Source: JBBQVS01 sp964657325 (GTDB lineage Bacteria > Chloroflexota > Ktedonobacteria > Ktedonobacterales > Ktedonobacteraceae). Taken from it: DNA of 13,881 bases. The translations under genes and the position numbers were made by a program. The DNA lies in the NCBI GenBank assembly GCA_964657325.1, contig CAZZVE010000130.1, positions 1-13,881 on the forward strand, given 5' to 3'. Positions 1-7,921 of this stretch are shown one piece after another; the first letter of the stretch is position 1, and every line of letters starts with the position of its first letter. The notes below the pieces were generated by a model. That model did no database searches. It saw only the letters and a list, made by a program, of their open reading frames with translations, and was not told where the DNA came from.

Positions 1-15
1 CTTGCCCCTGTCATG
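1..15. repeat. Right end of a palindromic intergenic repeat, cut by the window edge
   Basis: These 15 bases (cttgcccctgtcatg) are identical to the outer 15 bases of the right arm of the two complete inverted repeats at 4791-4889 and 9528-9624. The rest of this copy would lie left of the window. Like the others it sits just past the 3' end of a gene, here the kinase gene ending at 100. A 15-base exact match to a defined element end, in the same orientation and context, is unlikely to be chance, but only a fragment is visible. Confidence 0.75.
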
Positions 16-99
16 TCGGTAATGACCTGTTTTTTTCTTCGTAACAATCTCAACAATTCTTATCCTGATGGGTATGGGGACGCGATAAATCGGTCCCTA

Positions 100-2208
100 C
101 TAGCAGGTAAAACTTCCTATGGTATTTCCGCTATCACCACCATAATAGGTTATTTCAAACGTTACCGGACACGCGGTTGCTGGCACAGAGACGGTAAATT
201 GCGAAGACATGCCATTAGGTGAAGATAACAAGGCTGTTGTGGGATAGGGAGAGATAGTAAAATTTCCATTGCTGGAACCGGCTGAGAAGTATACCTGTCC
301 TTGAGAATACATTGTCACTGTACCCAAGCATTGCCACCGACCGGAGACAAGCTGACAATTTTTTGTCGTCGTGTTGAGAGGGCTGACCGTGTAGGTTGGA
401 GCGGTGCATCGCCAGGGCGAATATATTGTGTTTTGTGGGCCTGCAAATGCAACGATCACATTCTGCACATCGCTGGTGCAAGAACTACCGAAAAAGAGAG
501 ACACAGAGAAGTCTACCGTTGTTGTCTGTCCAGGGGATAACGTTCCACTTGTCTGGGAAAATGTGAGTGACGTGGTATTTTTATTGATGCCACTACTCGA
601 AGCAGACCAGTTTAAAATTTTTTGTGTGCCAGCAGGATTTTGAAGTGTTGCCGCACAACTCCATGTACCGCCTCCATGCTGTCCATTTTCGGCTGCTTGC
701 CACGTACAATCTTTAGCAGCAGCGTAACTAGCAGGACTCGCCACAAGGGTGAGTGCTGTCACTCTGGGCGCTGGCGTGGGCGTGCTTGTAGGTATTGTGA
801 CGGGTATATCGGTACTCGTTGCGATTGGCGTCGCGGTCACGGGTGATGTTGCGGTACCAGTCGCCGTTGTAGTTGGCATCGCTGTTCCAGTCGCGGTTGG
901 CGTCGTCGTTCCTCCAACCGCAGCACCGGATTGCGATGATACATTTGCAGTGGCTTGCGTTGTTCGTCCAGTAGTATGCGTGCGCATACCATGTGGCGTC
1001 GGTTGTGTCGATGGTGTCGTATTGAGTCCGGGCGGCGCAACGGCAAGAATACCTTTTGTACCCGAAGGCTGAACCTGGAAGAGAAAGGGTGTCACAATGG
1101 CGGCAAGAGCAACCACACAAGCAAGCGCGACAAACAGCAAGCGTCGGTTTAAGTGGAAGCGTCTGCCCGCTACGGGTTTCTTGCCAATCAGCTGCGTATG
1201 TTGCGTACTGGATTGTTTGTTTTCATCTCGGTCCACTAGCACTTTCGTGCTTAGAGTAGAGTGGGGTTTCGGCACGAGTAATTGAGTCTCCATACTCGTA
1301 GCCATAGCAGGGGGCAGTGTTGAGTTTTGCGAAAACGTTTTCGTATCCGAGTTGTGAATAGCAACGGGTGATCTATATGTCGCTATTTCTGCTTCAAGCG
1401 ATGGAGCGGCAAGGGCTATGAGAAAGGCCGCAATGTTCACATGCCGATCATGACGGTTCTTTGCCAGTGCCTTGAGAATAGCCTGCTCGATATGGAGTGC
1501 AATATCCGGGTTATACTCTGATGGTCGTGTAGGGTCCGTATGCAGGTGGCTATACATCATGGATGCGATATTGGGTGCAGTGAAAACGCGATGTCCAGTA
1601 AAAAGTTCGTACGCGATACATCCCAGCGCGTACTGATCTCCCTCGCGGCTCGCCACTCCTTGAAACTGCTCCGGTGCCATATATGCAGGAGTGCCGGCCT
1701 CCGTCGTTACATGCATACTCATGGATGAAAGCGTGACCGCTAAACCAAAATCGGCGAGCAACGCATTCTCTTGAGCATTAAAAAGAATGTTTTCCGGCTT
1801 GAGATCACGATGTACAACCTGTTGCTCGTGCGCATACTGTAAGGCTGAACCAATCTGGGCGAGAATGGAAAGTGCTTTTTCTTGTGGCAGTGGCTGATCG
1901 TCATGTAGACGGAGCAGTTGACGGAGCGAGCCGTTTGGTGCATACTCCGTCACTATGTAAGGAAGACCCTCGTTCACCCCCGCATCAACAATTGGCAGAA
2001 TATAAGGATGACGCAGTATCTCAAGCATGTGTGACTCTTGTAAAAAGAGGTTTTTCTCCTGGTGTTCATGCAAGGGAATATTATGCATGAGCTTGAGCGC
2101 GACACTACGGTTTTCTAGCACGGTATGTTGCGCAAGATAGACGTGTCCGCAAGCCCCTTGCCCTATTTCTGAAAGAATTCGATAATTGCCAATAACCGTC
2201 TCTGCCAT
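100..2208 (-). CDS. Membrane-anchored Ser/Thr protein kinase with extracytoplasmic C-terminal domain
   Basis: A 702-residue PknB-like kinase that should phosphorylate Ser/Thr of cytoplasmic proteins in response to a signal outside the membrane. Kinase domain is about residues 9-270: glycine loop G16-x-G18-x-x-G21-x-V, ATP lysine K39, helix-C glutamate E58, catalytic loop HRDLKPEN (133-140), DFG (153-155) and APE (178-180). All catalytic residues are present, so it should be active. A low-complexity linker leads to one membrane helix at about 356-377. A Thr/Pro/Ala-rich stalk (about 395-482) follows, then a Cys-containing region of about 220 residues (480-702), probably beta-rich, with two similar halves each beginning near a T/S-x-W/C pattern. 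No PASTA repeats are visible. The tail is loosely like BACON/Ig-type domains seen on such kinases, a tentative call. It is transcribed alone, divergent from ftsH. The ATG at 2206-2208 lies at the beginning of the kinase fold with a weak AAGAG purine stretch upstream. No substrate can be inferred. Confidence 0.93.
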   Translation of the reverse strand: MAETVIGNYRILSEIGQGACGHVYLAQHTVLENRSVALKLMHNIPLHEHQEKNLFLQESHMLEILRHPYILPIVDAGVNEGLPYIVTEYAPNGSLRQLLRLHDDQPLPQEKALSILAQIGSALQYAHEQQVVHRDLKPENILFNAQENALLADFGLAVTLSSMSMHVTTEAGTPAYMAPEQFQGVASREGDQYALGCIAYELFTGHRVFTAPNIASMMYSHLHTDPTRPSEYNPDIALHIEQAILKALAKNRHDRHVNIAAFLIALAAPSLEAEIATYRSPVAIHNSDTKTFSQNSTLPPAMATSMETQLLVPKPHSTLSTKVLVDRDENKQSSTQHTQLIGKKPVAGRRFHLNRRLLFVALACVVALAAIVTPFLFQVQPSGTKGILAVAPPGLNTTPSTQPTPHGMRTHTTGRTTQATANVSSQSGAAVGGTTTPTATGTAMPTTTATGTATSPVTATPIATSTDIPVTIPTSTPTPAPRVTALTLVASPASYAAAKDCTWQAAENGQHGGGTWSCAATLQNPAGTQKILNWSASSSGINKNTTSLTFSQTSGTLSPGQTTTVDFSVSLFFGSSCTSDVQNVIVAFAGPQNTIYSPWRCTAPTYTVSPLNTTTKNCQLVSGRWQCLGTVTMYSQGQVYFSAGSSNGNFTISPYPTTALLSSPNGMSSQFTVSVPATACPVTFEITYYGGDSGNTIGSFTC

Positions 2209-2226
2209 ATTCTTGCTCTTATTCCT

Positions 2227-2255
2227 AATATACGATTTAGAGGGTATAGATGCAA
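2227..2255 (-). promoter_or_regulatory. Candidate sigma70-type promoter of the kinase gene
   Basis: Read on the minus strand: TTGCAT (2250-2255), a 17-base spacer, then TATATT (2227-2232), leaving 18 bases to the ATG at 2208. The -10 matches five of six consensus positions, the -35 only three. Spacing and position fit a short leader carrying the weak ribosome site. The leader would be only about 11-12 bases, which lowers confidence. Confidence 0.35.
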
Positions 2256-2508
2256 AACAAAATAGAGGTGAGGAACTACTAGATAAAATGATATTTTACA
2301 AAGCATAACAGCACGTAGTGAATATCTTATGTGACAAATAGAGGTATCCGGTTAAGAAAAGCATATACTGGTTAAGATATTCTGATGGTACACGAAATGT
2401 TTCCCTACAGCGTCTTTGTACTATATCCCTTGAAGAACTGTACAAGCCTGATGGCGTAACCTTTCGTAATCTGAAACGTATGTATTACGTATTCCAATAT
2501 ATACCGAT

Positions 2509-2594
2509 ACAGGAGGTAGTCAGGTGCCAGGGCGTCCCCTTGCGGGCGCCCTCGTTCGAGTGACACATGACGCTTGACAGTCCCTACCTCCTGT
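2509..2594. repeat. Nested palindromic element upstream of ftsH
   Basis: Outer arms acaggaggtag (2509-2519) and ctacctcctgt (2584-2594) are perfect 11-bp complements. Inside, agggcg (2529-2534) and cgccct (2547-2552) pair, and the stem continues with ccc/ggg past a single bulged T, leaving a cttgc loop. A small ctcg-tt-cgag hairpin (2551-2560) follows. The whole could fold as a multibranched structure in RNA or as a cruciform. It is not the same sequence as the repeats at 4791 and 9528, though both share GACAGG...CTGTC-like borders. It may be another intergenic repeat family or the ftsH leader. Confidence 0.55.
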
Positions 2595-2648
2595 CGAATG
2601 AGAATGTCGTATATGGTAACAGCGCATTCAAAGAGCGAGACGTAGACG

Positions 2649-2667
2649 ACACGTAGTATCTACGTGT
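2649..2667. promoter_or_regulatory. Operator-like perfect dyad upstream of ftsH
   Basis: ACACGTAG-TAT-CTACGTGT is a perfect 8-bp inverted repeat with a 3-base centre, 73 bases before the ftsH ATG. A TAAAAT hexamer (2667-2672) abuts its right edge and could be a -10, which would put the dyad in the promoter spacer; no good -35 is seen. A dimeric repressor is the simplest reading. It does not resemble the CIRCE heat-shock operator. An RNA hairpin is the alternative. Confidence 0.4.
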
Positions 2668-2740
2668 AAAATAGAAGTAACCAGTAAAACAAATTTTCTG
2701 TACCCCTTCTGTACAGACGAGAAAGAGCAGGTCTGAAACG

Positions 2741-4738
2741 ATGGACGCTCAGTCTATATACATGTACCAGAACCCAAACGATTCGGGGCCACGTGGTACC
2801 CAGCGCCCGAACCCAAACGGGGGTAATGGTACAAATGGAAATAACGGTGGGAAGCGTGATGGCACGTCGCTCCTCCTTCGAGGTGTGATTATTGTGGTCG
2901 TGCTATTAGCAGCCTACTGGATATTTACCTACTTTACAAGCAGTAATAATAACGCGAATAGCGGACCCAATGTTGTTGAGGTTCCCTATAGCACCTATTA
3001 TCAAGAGGTGCAGAACAATAATGTGAAGAACGCTGTCTTCCAGGGTCAGGATGTCACAGGAAGCTTTAATACAGCAGTTACAGTCACAGACGCTAGTGGA
3101 AACTCGAAGACCGGAACGCAATACCACTTTACGCAACTTCCAGATGGCGACCAAAACCTGATTAAGCTGTTGAACACGCACCATGTACAGTATTATTCAA
3201 AGCCGGTCAACGATGGGAGCGTGTGGCAGGGCATTCTCTTTGGTTTGTTGCCATGGGTGCTTGTCTTTGGTGTGTTTATCCTGATTGCACGGCGTGCGAC
3301 CCAGAGCCAGCAAAACATCTTCAGCTTTGGCAAGAGTAAGGCAAAGGTGATCCTGGAAGACAAACCAACCACAACGTTCGCCGACGTTGCAGGCGTGGAT
3401 GAGGCCAAGAACGATCTTGTAGAGGTGGTGGACTTCCTGAAAACTCCGGGCAAATTCCAACGTCTCGGCGGAAAGATTCCGCGTGGTGTCTTGCTTGTAG
3501 GCCCTCCGGGAACAGGTAAAACGCTGCTGGCACGAGCCGTAGCTGGTGAGGCAAGCGTACCGTTCTTCTCGATGAGTGGTTCTGAATTCGTCGAAGTGCT
3601 GGTTGGCGTTGGCGCAAGCCGCGTCCGCGATCTGTTTGATCAGGCCAAGAAAGCCGCGCCAAGCATCATCTTCATCGACGAAATAGACGCCGTTGGTAAG
3701 CAACGTGGCTCGACGATTAACAGCAACGATGAGCGTGAACAGACATTAAACCAATTGCTCGTTGAGATGGACGGATTTGACGCACGACAAGCAGTTGTCG
3801 TCATCGCAGCCACCAACCGACCTGATGGACTTGATAAAGCATTGCTCCGTCCTGGACGTTTTGATCGTCGCGTTACCGTTGACCGTCCTGACTGGAATGG
3901 TCGCCTTGCCATCCTGAAGATTCACGCCAAGGATGTGCCAATGGCAAAGGACGTGGACCTTATCACCATCGCTCGTGCCACCACTGGTATGGTTGGTGCC
4001 GACCTCGCGAACCTGATTAACGAGGCTGCCCTGCTTGCCGCGCGTCGTAATCTCGATGCGGTCAACCAGTCGTGCTTCGATGAGGCATTGGATAAGATTC
4101 TGCTCGGCGCAGAGCGTCCACTCATTCTCAGTGAGGAAGACCTGAATGTCGTCGCCTATCATGAAGGTGGACATGCGCTTACAGGTCTGCTACAGGACCT
4201 GGTTGATCCTGTCACAAAGGTAACGATTGTCCCACGTGGACAGGCACTTGGTGTCACCATGTATACGCCCGTTGACGACCGCTACAACTACACGCAGGAT
4301 TACCTTGAGTCTCAGCTTGTGACCGCGCTCGGTGGACGCGCGGCGGAAGAGGTAGCGATTGGACGCATCACGACAGGCGCGGAGAACGACCTTCAACGTG
4401 TGACCGCGATTGCCCGCCAGATGGTGACAAAGTGGGGCATGAGTGACCGCCTTGGTACCATCTCATATAGTGAGCGCGAAGACCCCTTCGCGGGTACCTC
4501 GCTTGCATCGAGTTCGCGTGAGTACAGCGAACGCACGGCAACCGTGATTGACGAAGAGGTTAACCGCCTCGTCAATTGGGCGCACGAACGGGCGGTGAGC
4601 CTGCTCACAGAGCATCGTATCACGCTTGACCACATCGCTAGAGCTTTACGCCTACACGAGACAGTAGACGCCAAACAGTTGCGCGATATCATGATCGAAA
4701 CCGGTGCCATCGAATCCGCACCCGCATCTTATCGATAG
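2741..4738 (+). CDS. ftsH: ATP-dependent zinc metalloprotease FtsH
   Basis: A 665-residue membrane AAA+ protease that extracts and degrades misfolded membrane proteins and some regulators. Order: an Asn/Gly-rich cytoplasmic N-terminus (1-45), membrane helix about 46-65, extracytoplasmic domain about 70-160, second helix about 163-183, AAA+ domain about 210-460, M41 peptidase domain to about 650. Walker A GPPGTGKT (254-261), Walker B IIFIDEID (309-316), second region of homology ending RPGRFDR (370-376), zinc motif HEGGH (474-478, usually HEAGH), and the third zinc ligand D550 in TGAEND. Everything needed for catalysis is present. The pore-loop position normally Phe (F-V-G) is Leu287 here, read directly from codon ctg at 3599-3601. 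The Asn-rich N-terminus is longer than in E. coli FtsH. An ATG at 2762 is an alternative start; neither has a strong ribosome site. It is monocistronic and convergent with the cheA-like gene. Confidence 0.97.
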   Translation: MDAQSIYMYQNPNDSGPRGTQRPNPNGGNGTNGNNGGKRDGTSLLLRGVIIVVVLLAAYWIFTYFTSSNNNANSGPNVVEVPYSTYYQEVQNNNVKNAVFQGQDVTGSFNTAVTVTDASGNSKTGTQYHFTQLPDGDQNLIKLLNTHHVQYYSKPVNDGSVWQGILFGLLPWVLVFGVFILIARRATQSQQNIFSFGKSKAKVILEDKPTTTFADVAGVDEAKNDLVEVVDFLKTPGKFQRLGGKIPRGVLLVGPPGTGKTLLARAVAGEASVPFFSMSGSEFVEVLVGVGASRVRDLFDQAKKAAPSIIFIDEIDAVGKQRGSTINSNDEREQTLNQLLVEMDGFDARQAVVVIAATNRPDGLDKALLRPGRFDRRVTVDRPDWNGRLAILKIHAKDVPMAKDVDLITIARATTGMVGADLANLINEAALLAARRNLDAVNQSCFDEALDKILLGAERPLILSEEDLNVVAYHEGGHALTGLLQDLVDPVTKVTIVPRGQALGVTMYTPVDDRYNYTQDYLESQLVTALGGRAAEEVAIGRITTGAENDLQRVTAIARQMVTKWGMSDRLGTISYSEREDPFAGTSLASSSREYSERTATVIDEEVNRLVNWAHERAVSLLTEHRITLDHIARALRLHETVDAKQLRDIMIETGAIESAPASYR

Positions 4739-4790
4739 CATAATAGAAATGATGCACGCATAGGGATGGCATGACAACGCGTGTTAAGGG

Positions 4791-4889
4791 CATGACAGGG
4801 GCAAGCCCTGTCACTACTATACTGATTGTCACTGCGTGGCTTGCCACGCGAAACCGTCTATAGTAGTGACAGGGCTTGCCCCTGTCATG
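4791..4889. repeat. Palindromic intergenic repeat, full copy (31-bp perfect arms)
   Basis: Left arm 4791-4821, beginning catgacaggggcaagccctg, is the exact reverse complement of right arm 4859-4889. The 37-base loop contains its own hairpin gcgtgg-cttg-ccacgc (4834-4849). Each arm is itself partly palindromic (gacaggg-gcaag-ccctgtc), so a cruciform or dumbbell fold is possible. Outer decayed catgaca (4770-4776) and tgtcatg (4899-4905) extend the symmetry. It lies between the convergent ends of ftsH and the cheA-like gene, where it could act as a two-way transcription block, but no U-tract follows either arm. There is no open frame and no clear target-site duplication, so it is at most a MITE-like element. 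Confidence 0.9.
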
Positions 4890-4927
4890 TTTGGCTCCTG
4901 TCATGTTAGTTAGATGAAGACACCTTT

Positions 4928-7267
4928 TTATTTTAATACCCTTGTTATCGTCTCCAACAGCACATCTTGTGGACAGGGCTTTGTCAGGTATGCGTGGACA
5001 CCTAATTCCAGGGCGCGCTGCCTGTACTTCTCGGTGGTACGCGAGGTGAGCATAACAATCTTCACATCGCTCAGTTCGGGATAGATATGCATAATGCTGA
5101 GCAGGTCATAGCCATTCAAATTCGGCATCTCCATATCTAACAAAAAGACATCCGGCGGGTTTTGTGTGAGCAGGTCTAGTGCTTCTAAACCATCACGAGC
5201 TTCAACTGTGGCATAGTGTGCATGTTCAAGCGTCTGCGCGACTGATCTTCTCAGCAGCGTCGAATCATCGGCAATAAGGGCCAGTCGCTGCATTCTCTGC
5301 ACTTTTGTCGTATCGTTGTCCTCTGAAAGAGTCTGACGACGTGTAACGTTATAGTGTTTGATCAAGGTCGGTATGTCAAGCAGCAATAATACATGTCCTC
5401 GGCCATCCAGAACGGTCCCCGCGACTCCTGGTCGTTGTAAATACTGTGCCAGTGGCTTGACAATCACAGTAACGTCACTGATAACTTCATCGACAAGAAT
5501 ACCTGCAAGCAGACGCGAACGCCCCTGTGGAAGTATGATGAGAGGAGTAACACGACGGAGTGGATTTGGCTCGTAGGGAAAATTCAACAATTTGTGCAGG
5601 TGATAGACAATATCAGTCTTTTGGTGTTGCTCATCACTCACACGTTGTACCTGTGAGAAAGGAAGTACTACCTGTTGATCTCCAACGCGCACGAGCAAAC
5701 CACGTACCGTTCCTTGTGAGCGTGGGAAACGCAGAAAGAAACTGACACTGCCTTCGTCGTTGCGTTGCAACTCAATCGTTCCGCGTAGCCTTTGCACAGA
5801 AGGTTGTATAGTATCTAACGCACCACCCTGTACTGCCATCGAGAAACCTATCTCTAACGTTACCTCATTGCCAAGCGCATGAGCACGGAACCAGATACGT
5901 TGTGCTTGGGAGTCAGATGTATGAGCGACGTGTAGTGTATCAATAATACATGTACGCAGTAACATAGAGAGTGGCTCAGCAAGCATGTCCAGGATATCCT
6001 GGTCAACCTCGGTTGTGTCGCCCATCACCTCAAATAGTGCATCTGGAGCATACGTTGTTAGTACGTGTTGCAAACGTGGAATAAGTATACTGAGGGGTGT
6101 CAGGCGGAGCAAATGTACATCCGCGTGCACATCCGTTGCGCGTTGCACATAGCGTTGCGTCACTTCATGCAAACGTGCATACGCTCGCTGTACATGTGTG
6201 TTTGCGAGCGTCACTTGTGCTATCGCATTTCGTAGTGCGGAGATAGTTGTATCACGTTCACTATAACGCTCCACTTCTAATTCGTCCCATTCGGTCTTCT
6301 CACGCGCTTTTAGCAAATGTGGGCGGCGTTTGAGCGTATGCCGATGTAAAGTATTATGAAGGGGTGTAGCCTCATTCAGCATACGTTCAACAAGCGATGA
6401 AGCGGGAAAACGAGGTGTCTGCTGAGAAGCACGATGAGGTCGCGCAAGATCAGTGAGTACACGTTCAAGCTGCTGTAACCGTCCTTGTGCCGTATGTAGT
6501 TCGCGCAAGGCTGTAGCAACCTGTTCCTGTGCATTTTCCAAAGGTGTGCGCGTCTCCGCGAGTTGTTCAGAAAGACGGAGAAGTCGTTCAAAGCGTTGTA
6601 CTTCAACAGAAATGCTTTGTGGCAAAGGTGGATATCCTGGCACATCTTGCTCGTTGTGTGCATTCTCTTCTTGAGCAAGCGAGGCTAAGGGAGCGGTGAT
6701 AGAAGTGGTAGTTATGTGTGGGATTTCTAACGCGAGCGAGAATTGCTCAAGTTCTTGCTCTAACGCACGTAGTGGCGCATCACTTTCATGACCATACGTT
6801 AAGAGGTCTTGTAGTGTTACCTCTAGCGCAAGCACAGCTTGCACCAGCAAATTCAGTCCAACAAGTGGAAGGAGAACATCAGTAGTGATTTGTGCCACCA
6901 CCTCTTCGATATGTCGTGCGATAGATGCCATTGCATGACATTCCATCGCTCCTGCAGTACCACGAATCTTATGTGCAGCACGCCGTAGTACGGTAAAGCG
7001 TGTTTCATCGAGCGTATCCCCTTGCTCTAACTGGCTCAGCGCGTGTTTCATCTGTCCAACATCTTCGTCCATCTCAGAGGCGAAAAGGAGCAGCATCTCC
7101 TGTTGAGAAATTTCAGCTACGGAGTCTGATGGGAGAGAAACAGCAGTTCCCTCTGTATCTTGCCATGTCTCCTCCATTGTATCAAAGGCTTGCAGGACAG
7201 CGAGATCATCAGCAGACATAGGTTCATCCGTCACCTCATCCTCAGCGTGGAACAAATCTTCACTCAT
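4928..7267 (-). CDS. CheA-like hybrid scaffold: Hpt, degenerate kinase core, CheW and receiver domains
   Basis: A 779-residue protein built like the hybrid CheA of twitching or phototaxis systems (PixL/ChpA style). The Hpt domain is about 55-160 with phosphoacceptor H99 in the AAHKIRGTAG motif. A long helical/coiled region follows (about 220-380), then a CheA core remnant (385-515), a CheW-like domain (about 516-640) and a C-terminal receiver (about 660-779) with D667/D668, phosphosite D711, T741 and K763. The core aligns by eye with CheA up to LSMLLR (434-438). Then the N-box (normally LLRNAVDHGIE) reads LLRTCIIDTLH, and the G1, F and G2 boxes with the ATP lid are missing. So ATP binding is probably lost while docking and phosphorelay parts remain. 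The start ATG overlaps the cheW stop (ATGAGTGA), with GGAGAGGAAG about 7 bases upstream, giving translational coupling. The family call is firm; loss of kinase activity is inference. Confidence 0.9.
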   Translation of the reverse strand: MSEDLFHAEDEVTDEPMSADDLAVLQAFDTMEETWQDTEGTAVSLPSDSVAEISQQEMLLLFASEMDEDVGQMKHALSQLEQGDTLDETRFTVLRRAAHKIRGTAGAMECHAMASIARHIEEVVAQITTDVLLPLVGLNLLVQAVLALEVTLQDLLTYGHESDAPLRALEQELEQFSLALEIPHITTTSITAPLASLAQEENAHNEQDVPGYPPLPQSISVEVQRFERLLRLSEQLAETRTPLENAQEQVATALRELHTAQGRLQQLERVLTDLARPHRASQQTPRFPASSLVERMLNEATPLHNTLHRHTLKRRPHLLKAREKTEWDELEVERYSERDTTISALRNAIAQVTLANTHVQRAYARLHEVTQRYVQRATDVHADVHLLRLTPLSILIPRLQHVLTTYAPDALFEVMGDTTEVDQDILDMLAEPLSMLLRTCIIDTLHVAHTSDSQAQRIWFRAHALGNEVTLEIGFSMAVQGGALDTIQPSVQRLRGTIELQRNDEGSVSFFLRFPRSQGTVRGLLVRVGDQQVVLPFSQVQRVSDEQHQKTDIVYHLHKLLNFPYEPNPLRRVTPLIILPQGRSRLLAGILVDEVISDVTVIVKPLAQYLQRPGVAGTVLDGRGHVLLLLDIPTLIKHYNVTRRQTLSEDNDTTKVQRMQRLALIADDSTLLRRSVAQTLEHAHYATVEARDGLEALDLLTQNPPDVFLLDMEMPNLNGYDLLSIMHIYPELSDVKIVMLTSRTTEKYRQRALELGVHAYLTKPCPQDVLLETITRVLK

Positions 7268-7892
7268 AGCTCTGCTTCCTCTCCTCTATGCATCGCACCA
7301 CGTCTTTGAAGAGGGCCGGTATGTCAAGTACAAACACCTGCTCTTGTTCAGCACCGCTATGCTCCCACACACCGGCTACTCCTGTAGGAAGTTCGCCGCC
7401 TTCAAGAGTCGAAGGTACCTGCTGTATATTAACAGCCGTCGCAATGGAGCCGACTGAAAGGACACAGAGTGCTAAGGAAGTATATTCGTACTGCATAACC
7501 AGGAAGACACATGTATGTAGTGGAGATGAACTGCTCTTTCTGAGATATGCACAAAGGTCGATGGCGGCTATTGTCTCGCCACGCCAGGAGAGAATACCAA
7601 GCATCCATGGAGGTACATCAGGTAAGCGCGTGACGTGCTGCGGCGACGGAAGTATTTCACGAACGAGTGTGAGTGGCAAAACGCAGGATGTGGTACGTAG
7701 TTCGCACGTAATGTAGGCAAGTGTATCGTCAGGAGATGCTGTTGCGGTTGCAAGAGCGAACGAAGAGTGAGTCAAGTGCGGCATATACGCCTTCTCATAC
7801 GCATAACTCCAGAACTCGGTGTCGGTTAACTGTTCTAGATACTCGGCGTAGGCGTCAGGAGACACGGAGAAGAGTGTGGAATCCTCTTTCAT
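7260..7892 (-). CDS. CheW-like chemosensory adaptor
   Basis: A 210-residue CheW-domain protein expected to link a receptor to the CheA-like protein encoded next. The CheW fold covers about 57-198: a REILPSP segment (79-85), the PPWMLGILSWRGETIAAIDL stretch (94-113) with the typical W/N-R-G turn at 103-105, and a final FVLDIPALF strand-helix (187-195). About 50 N-terminal residues without recognised motifs precede it, longer than classical CheW (about 160-170 residues). I chose the ATG at 7890-7892 because AAGGG lies 7 bases upstream. The longer ATG at 7911-7913 adds seven residues but lacks a ribosome site. Its stop overlaps the CheA-like start by 8 bases, and the receiver gene ends 29 bases upstream, so the three genes form one operon. 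A 12-bp palindrome ttagcgcgctaa (7914-7925) spans the receiver stop codon. Confidence 0.9.
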   Translation of the reverse strand: MKEDSTLFSVSPDAYAEYLEQLTDTEFWSYAYEKAYMPHLTHSSFALATATASPDDTLAYITCELRTTSCVLPLTLVREILPSPQHVTRLPDVPPWMLGILSWRGETIAAIDLCAYLRKSSSSPLHTCVFLVMQYEYTSLALCVLSVGSIATAVNIQQVPSTLEGGELPTGVAGVWEHSGAEQEQVFVLDIPALFKDVVRCIEERKQSYE

Positions 7893-7921
7893 TATGTACC
7901 CTTCATTCGTCATTTAGCGCG

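Larger units (their letters stand above)
2209..2740. other. Divergent intergenic region (kinase / ftsH), no gene seen
   Basis: 532 bases without a credible coding frame. It must hold the promoters of both flanking genes. Visible contents: a sigma70-like candidate for the kinase at 2227-2255; an AT-only dyad taaaat-gat-atttta at 2284-2298; a direct repeat ggttaaga at 2350-2357 and 2370-2377 (20-base period, about two helical turns); a nested palindromic element at 2509-2594; a perfect 8-bp dyad at 2649-2667; and an inverted pair ctgtac/gtacag at 2698-2716 just before ftsH. The density of dyads suggests regulation or a structured leader RNA for ftsH; which of these is used cannot be told from sequence alone. 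Confidence 0.6.

Noticed and set aside
749..1072. 107-codon Val/Gly-rich plus-strand frame
   Set aside because: Antisense image of the Thr/Pro/Ala-rich stalk of the kinase; no start signals.
2554..2560. GTTCGAG tRNA T-loop-like motif
   Set aside because: No acceptor or anticodon arms around it; it is part of a ctcg-tt-cgag hairpin.
2574..2579. Perfect TTGACA as an ftsH -35
   Set aside because: At 16-18 bases downstream there is no -10-like hexamer (aatgag at 17), and it lies inside the palindromic element.
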